Origin: Cycas panzhihuaensis
Taxonomy: Eukaryota > Cycadophyta
Length of the DNA stretch: 64,000 nt
NCBI GenBank assembly: GCA_023213395.1
Contig: CM041465.1
Location: 68,517,741-68,581,740, forward strand
Direction: 5' to 3'
Below are positions 58,094 to 64,000 of the stretch, piece by piece (position 1 is the first letter of the stretch; every line of letters starts with the position of its first letter). Below the pieces are notes generated by a model. The model did no database searches. It was given only the letters and a program-made list of their open reading frames with translations, and had not been told where the DNA came from. A program made the translations under genes and the position numbers.

Positions 58094-61000
58094 TGAGTTA
58101 TCATGAAGGTTGGGACTATCCTGCAGTTTCTTTATCCTTATCGATACATACCCCCTCAAGGATCACATCGGTGAGTCCTAATCTGGTACACATCTTTACG
58201 AATTGATCTTTAGTGAGTGGCTTCGTGAACACATCGACAAGATGTAATTCACTCAGACAATAGTCGACCTGTAGCTTTCCTGATTTGATCTATTCATAAA
58301 TGTAATGGTGTTAAATCTCGATATGCTTCGTACACACATGAAACTCTAAATTCTTCGACAGAAGAATAGTACTTTGATTATCAACAAAGAGAATCAAATA
58401 TTCATTGGAAATGCCAAGAAACTCCAAGAGACCTTGCAACCATACTACTTCTTTCGCACTAGCACTGAGTCCTTAATATTCCATTTCTGTAGAAGATAGT
58501 GCCATTATCTGTTGCTTCTTCAACTACCACGAAATAAATCCATTGCTAATACTAAACAGATATCCAGTAGTGAATTTTCGATCGTTGAAATCTTCTTCCT
58601 AATCAGCATCCATGTAGCCATGCAACCTGATCTTCTCATCTCTACAGTATTCAAGACTAAGATTGATTGTCCCCTTCAAATATTTCAGAATCTACTTTGC
58701 TGCCACCAAATAAGGCTCCTGAGGATTTTGCATGTAGCAGGAAAATAATCCAATAGCATAGGTGATATCAGGCCTAGTATAAGTCAAAAATATAAGTCTC
58801 CCTACCAACTAGCGATACTCAGTGCCATCAATAGAAGGTTGGGCCATGTCCTTCTGTAATCTTGCACCTTTTACACATGGTGTTACAATAGGTTTGCAAT
58901 GTTGCATTCCAAATCTCTCTAGTAAGTTCTTCACATACTGTGATTGTAACAACACGATCCTATCTTCCATCTACCTGATCTGAATGCCCAAGAAATAGTG
59001 AAGTTCCCCGAGATCTGTCATGTCAAAGGAAGCTCCTGAATTAAATTTGACTTCAGTTATAGCCTTGCCATGATTATCGTCGATGATTAGATCATCCACA
59101 TACACCATGCAAGTAGCTATGGAAGTCCCTCTTCTCTTCACATATAGGTTTAGGTCGAATTCTAAAATTTCAAAACCTTCAGCTTTTAACTTGGTATCCA
59201 TCTTTTCATACCAAGCACGGGGTGCTTGTTTCAGGCCATAGATTGACTTTTTAAAATGAAAAATAAGATGCTCATGGCCATCCTTAACAAATCCCAGAGG
59301 TTGCGATATGTATATCTCCTCCTTTAGATCCCCATTAAGGAATGTGGACTTAACATTCATTTGGTGTAACTCCCAATCTAACGCAGCTGCCAAGGAAATG
59401 AGTAAGCAGACCATTGTCATTTTGGAGACGGTGCAAATGTCTCAACGTAGTCAACTCCTTCTTTGTGCTTGAATCTCTACGTAACAAGTCTAGCCTTGTA
59501 CTTGTCCACCTCTTCATTGGAGCGAAACTTTGTCTTATAGACCCACTTGCATCCTACAAGGTTCTTCGATAAAGGGAGCGGAACCAAATCCCATGTATTG
59601 TTCTTCATTAGAGAACCATACTCTTCCTCTATTACAGCTCTCCATCGTGGATCTCCTTTTACTTTAGCAAATAAATCAGGATCACTGGAGTCATTGGTGT
59701 CTACCAGTAGAGTTCGACTAGCATGATGACTTCCGGTTCGTCTGTCATCAGTTAGGGTTTGCATCACCACATCGAAATCATTAATAGTTTTCCCTACCCA
59801 AAAAGGTATAAAAGGACTCGTTGCTGGAGGTACTTCTTCTCATGGTAACTTCTCACTATTACTCATCCTACTTAGTCTTGCTTCTCCAGGTGTTATAACG
59901 ACTAGCTCATCGTCCTCTTCGCTTAAAGAATTTGGGAATAGGAGAAGGGGAGGGTAAAAAGGTTCATTTGATGCTCTTTTAGCATGATATATCGATGATT
60001 CATCAAATTTAATATCTCGACTAACCACAATCTTTCCCCCTATGGATCCCATAGTCTGTAGGCTTTGTTCTCGGTGCAATACCCCATGAACATATATTTT
60101 AGACTTTTCTGATCCAACTTCTTTTGGGTATCATCTGGGATATCGGCATATGTAATACACCTAAACGTTCTCAAATGGCTAATAGTAGGATTTCGACCGG
60201 TCCATTTCTCTTCGGGGGTCATACTATGAATTGCCTGAGTGGGTACCCTGTTCAAAATATAAACATCAATTGCCACAGCTTCTGCCCAAAACTTCGGTAG
60301 CAGGTTTTTAGTGTGCACCATACACCTTGCTATCTCCATTGTGGTACGATTCTTTCTTTCAGTAACTCTATTCTATTGTGGAGTATATGGGACTGTAAAC
60401 TCCTACTTTATACGATGGTTGTGGTAGAATCGATTGAACACATGATTATCATACTCCTTTCTATTATCACATCGTAAAGATTTTATTTTGTAATCATATT
60501 CATTTTTAACCATCGCTTTCCATTCACGGAAGCGACCAAATACATCTAACTTGTTCTTGAGAAAATAAACCTAGGCTTTCCTGGTGTAATCATCCACAAA
60601 CACAAGTGTATATTGGGCTCTTGATATTGAAGGGTTTGGGAGTGGTCCCATAATATCTGAGTGCATAAACTCTAACTTCTCCTTGGCTCTCCAGGCATTA
60701 TCCCGAGCAAAAGGATAGCGGTGATGCTTGCTATACATGCACCATTCGCATACACCGTCTGAGCAGGAAAGCGATAGTAGTCCATCCACCATCTTCAACC
60801 TATTTAGTAGTGCAATACTCCTGTAATTAAGGTTCCCAAGGTGATTATGCCACAATGTACTTTCTTCATCCACGTTGGCAATAAAGGCATAGGACTTCTT
60901 CTGAGATTAAAATTTCTCAAACACCCAGAAGTTATCCCTGACTTTCCCAGTAGCTATGACAACAAAGTTCTATTTTGGGTCCTTTATCAAGCACTTATCA

Positions 61001-61779
61001 TTATAGAGCTCCACTTTCATACCTTGTTTGTAGATCTCCTGAGTAAACAGAAGGTTCAACTACATCTTGGGTACATAATATACCCTGGAAACTTGCCTCA
61101 TGTAATGGAAACTTTACCGATACCATCTACTAACAACACGTGAGTATCTCCAAGAACAAACTCAACAACACTTTGATTTACATTCAACTTATCAAAGTTC
61201 CGCCTTTGGTAAGAGATGTGCTTCTGTGCTTCAGAATCTAGCACCCAATAGTCTTTCTGATCTTACTCAACTGACAAGGTTTGTGCTCAAATGCAATGAG
61301 CAACAACACTCTTTCCTTTATCATCCAGGTTACCTTTGCGCTTGCTACGACGCTTGAACCAATAATTCTTTTCGTAGCGACTATCCTTCTTGTAGTAATT
61401 GCACTTTCTATTAAACTTATTCTTGCCTTGAGAGCTTTCTCCAGACTGCTATGTGAACTTCTCCTCCTTAGGGGCCTCCTTCCTTTGAGTTTTCATGGCT
61501 AAGGCCTGACTTAAACCATAACCTCTAAGCAATCCATGATGTTTTAGCTTGGCATCCTCAACTAGAATTAGGTTTTTAATCCCATTAAAAGTTTCTGCCT
61601 CTATCACTTCATCTCTACCATAAATGGTCTGGAATGTGGAGAATGTAACTAGCAACTTCGATATGATTATCACAAATAAAAGCGCATCATCGATCAAGTT
61701 CTGCTTCACTCTTTGGTGTGTTTGTGCTGCTCCTTCTCGTATTTCTCCTGTTGTGCAGGACCCTATTGCTCTAATACCA
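58094..61779 (-). pseudogene. gag-pol: Copia C3 gag-pol remnant
   Basis: Minus strand. A short gag fragment (61449-61709) has FSTFQTIYGRDEVIEAETFN; most of the gag N-terminal half is missing because only about 70 bases separate it from the primer site. The zinc knuckle near 61400 (CNYYKKDSRYEKN) is degraded. Protease reads WVLDSEAQKH (catalytic Gly lost). Pre-integrase/integrase (60571-60873) has LWHNHLGNLNYRSI and MHSDIMGPL; the integrase end (60040-60339) has FWAEAVAIDVYILNRVPTQA. RT (58971-59770) has CKWVYKTKFRSNEEVDKYKA, YGLKQAPRAWY and the intact YVDDLII. RNase H (58100-58900) is decayed. The primer site TGGTATTAGAGC is at 61768-61779. Confidence 0.9.
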
Positions 61780-62152
61780 TGTTCGAGAACATGAAATCAT
61801 ATACAGATGTTTCCATACGTAGGATCTTTAACTATACACAACAAGCAATAAATAGAAACACTAAAAACAGGTGCATAGTACATAGTATATACGTACGAAA
61901 CCCTTTTGGGAAAAAATCCACCACAAAAGGATCCTTTGATGGATCACTTGATTATTGCATAATGGATTGATACAATGATCTTTGATGATGAATATACAAG
62001 GCCTTAAGGAATTTATACCCTCCAAGAGGTGTCACTCGATTAGGGTTGTGACCCTCCGAATAAGTCACACCTTTTTAGCTTCATACCTTTTTACTTAATT
62101 AAACCACATTAATATTAACTAAGTGGCTTAATAATTAACTACCATATTAACA
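61780..62152 (-). repeat. 5' LTR of Copia C3 (373 bp)
   Basis: TGTTCGAGAA to CATATTAACA on the plus strand, clearly homologous to 51560-51935 but differing at many positions, so C3 is older than Gc. Followed by CTTTA (TSD with one mismatch). Confidence 0.88.
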
Positions 62153-62850
62153 CTTTATAAGATTTTTAAGGTTTAGGATTATAATTATTTTAATTTCTTA
62201 ATTTATTTTGTGGCTTGTTTTTAGAGAAAATAGACTGAGAAGAATATTTGATTTCTTTTATTTGAACTAATATAAACTAGTATTCAACTAATTGATTTGT
62301 AAGCTAATCAAATGAAATAGAGTTCCCACACTGTTGTCTAGTAATTTTATATTGATTGACATACTTTGGAAGTTTATTGATAGTAAGACAAATAAGTGTA
62401 TTGTTATCTTTTGCATGAGATGTAGTTATGGTTTTATCACCTTGCTTAATTGTTTTAGTCTAGTTTCCTAAATCTATATTTATGAGTTAGAGACTAGATA
62501 AAAACTCCTCAACTCTAGAAAATTCCTTGCATTTTAAGTCATATAATTTTTGCTCAAGCATGGAAATTTGAATGGTATCTACCTTATCGTATTATCTTTA
62601 AGTTCGTCTAAATCAATAAATTACCTACAAATACCTAGTAAGAGAGAGGTTAAGATGGTGCCTAGAGCTCTATCACAGTTCATTAAATAAACCATATATG
62701 CATTTAAAATTTTATCTCAAGGTTTTACAAACTCTCTTGTTATGTACCACCATAACTTTTGTTGTTTAAGCTGGCTAATTATTTCAACTTTCCAGTCAAT
62801 ATAATTTGAGTCATTTAGAACTAGAATTTAGGTAGAGGGGATGGCCCTAG
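62153..62850 (-). pseudogene. Copia C4 gag remnant (continuation from 51559)
   Basis: Minus-strand reading opens near 62820 with [20 protein letters not shown], the typical gag start, followed by QKLWWYI. A UBN2-like region (62380-62620) has many stops. Reading continues on the other side of C3 at 51559 with the zinc-knuckle/protease region, so the two parts are one gene split by C3. Confidence 0.72.
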
Positions 62851-62878
62851 ATATAAAAGTGATTTTAGAAAAAGAAAT

Positions 62879-64000
<1,122 letters not shown>

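Overview
The window is nuclear plant DNA and AT-rich. Every recognisable coding relic belongs to plant Ty3/Gypsy, Ty1/Copia or hAT transposons, except for one spliced host gene. The depth of nesting, the heavy decay of most elements and the low gene density suggest a very large seed-plant genome, possibly a gymnosperm; that is an inference. There are no bacterial-type operons, tRNA or rRNA genes, or CRISPR arrays. Almost all boundaries below were read by eye from LTR termini (TG..CA), primer-binding sites (PBS), polypurine tracts (PPT) and 5-bp target-site duplications (TSD).

Left part (1-19.8 kb). A minus-strand Gypsy element (G1, running off the left edge, LTR 2612-3435) sits in an older minus-strand Gypsy (G2, 3436-6293). 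G2 also carries a 360-bp TRIM element (4447-4806, TSD CTTAT) and is cut at 6294 by a plus-strand Copia (CA). CA is fused by deletion to the 3' half of a different Copia family (CB, ending at 11304). CB in turn sits in a fragment of an LTR whose family recurs at 31.6-36.4 kb. From 12.3 to 14.3 kb, and again at 19.6-19.8 kb, lie pieces of one hAT-type (DUF659) transposase relic, split by a complete 5.25-kb Copia (C2, 14337-19590, TSD CTCCC) and by a small DNA-element-like insertion (13376-13838).

Middle part (19.8-42 kb). The best preserved element is a non-autonomous LTR element (LARD-N, 22244-26903, TSD TAAGT). Its 368-bp LTRs appear identical, so it is very young. Its U3 carries a cluster of heat-shock-element-like dyads, and its interior is a noncoding array of palindromic units. 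About 2.1 kb downstream are the last four exons of a mitochondrial-carrier-family NAD+ transporter (NDT-like), the only host gene seen; its 5' exons are not found in the window. A second, older noncoding LTR element (LARD-L, 31621-36361, TSD CATTT) lies 1.35 kb beyond its stop codon. The stretch 36.4-42.1 kb is unassigned.

Right part (42-64 kb). A chain of nested insertions: Copia C+ (42.15-44.87), cut by Gypsy Gb (44.87-46.57), cut by Copia C5 (46.57-47.70), cut by Copia C4 (47.70-51.56, resuming 62.15-62.85), cut by Copia C3 (51.56-62.15), cut by a chromodomain-bearing Gypsy, Gc (51980-58088). The window ends in more than 1.1 kb of interrupted (TA)n repeat. All pol genes are broken by stops and frameshifts. 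The only plausible functional units are the NDT-like gene and, if mobilised in trans, LARD-N.
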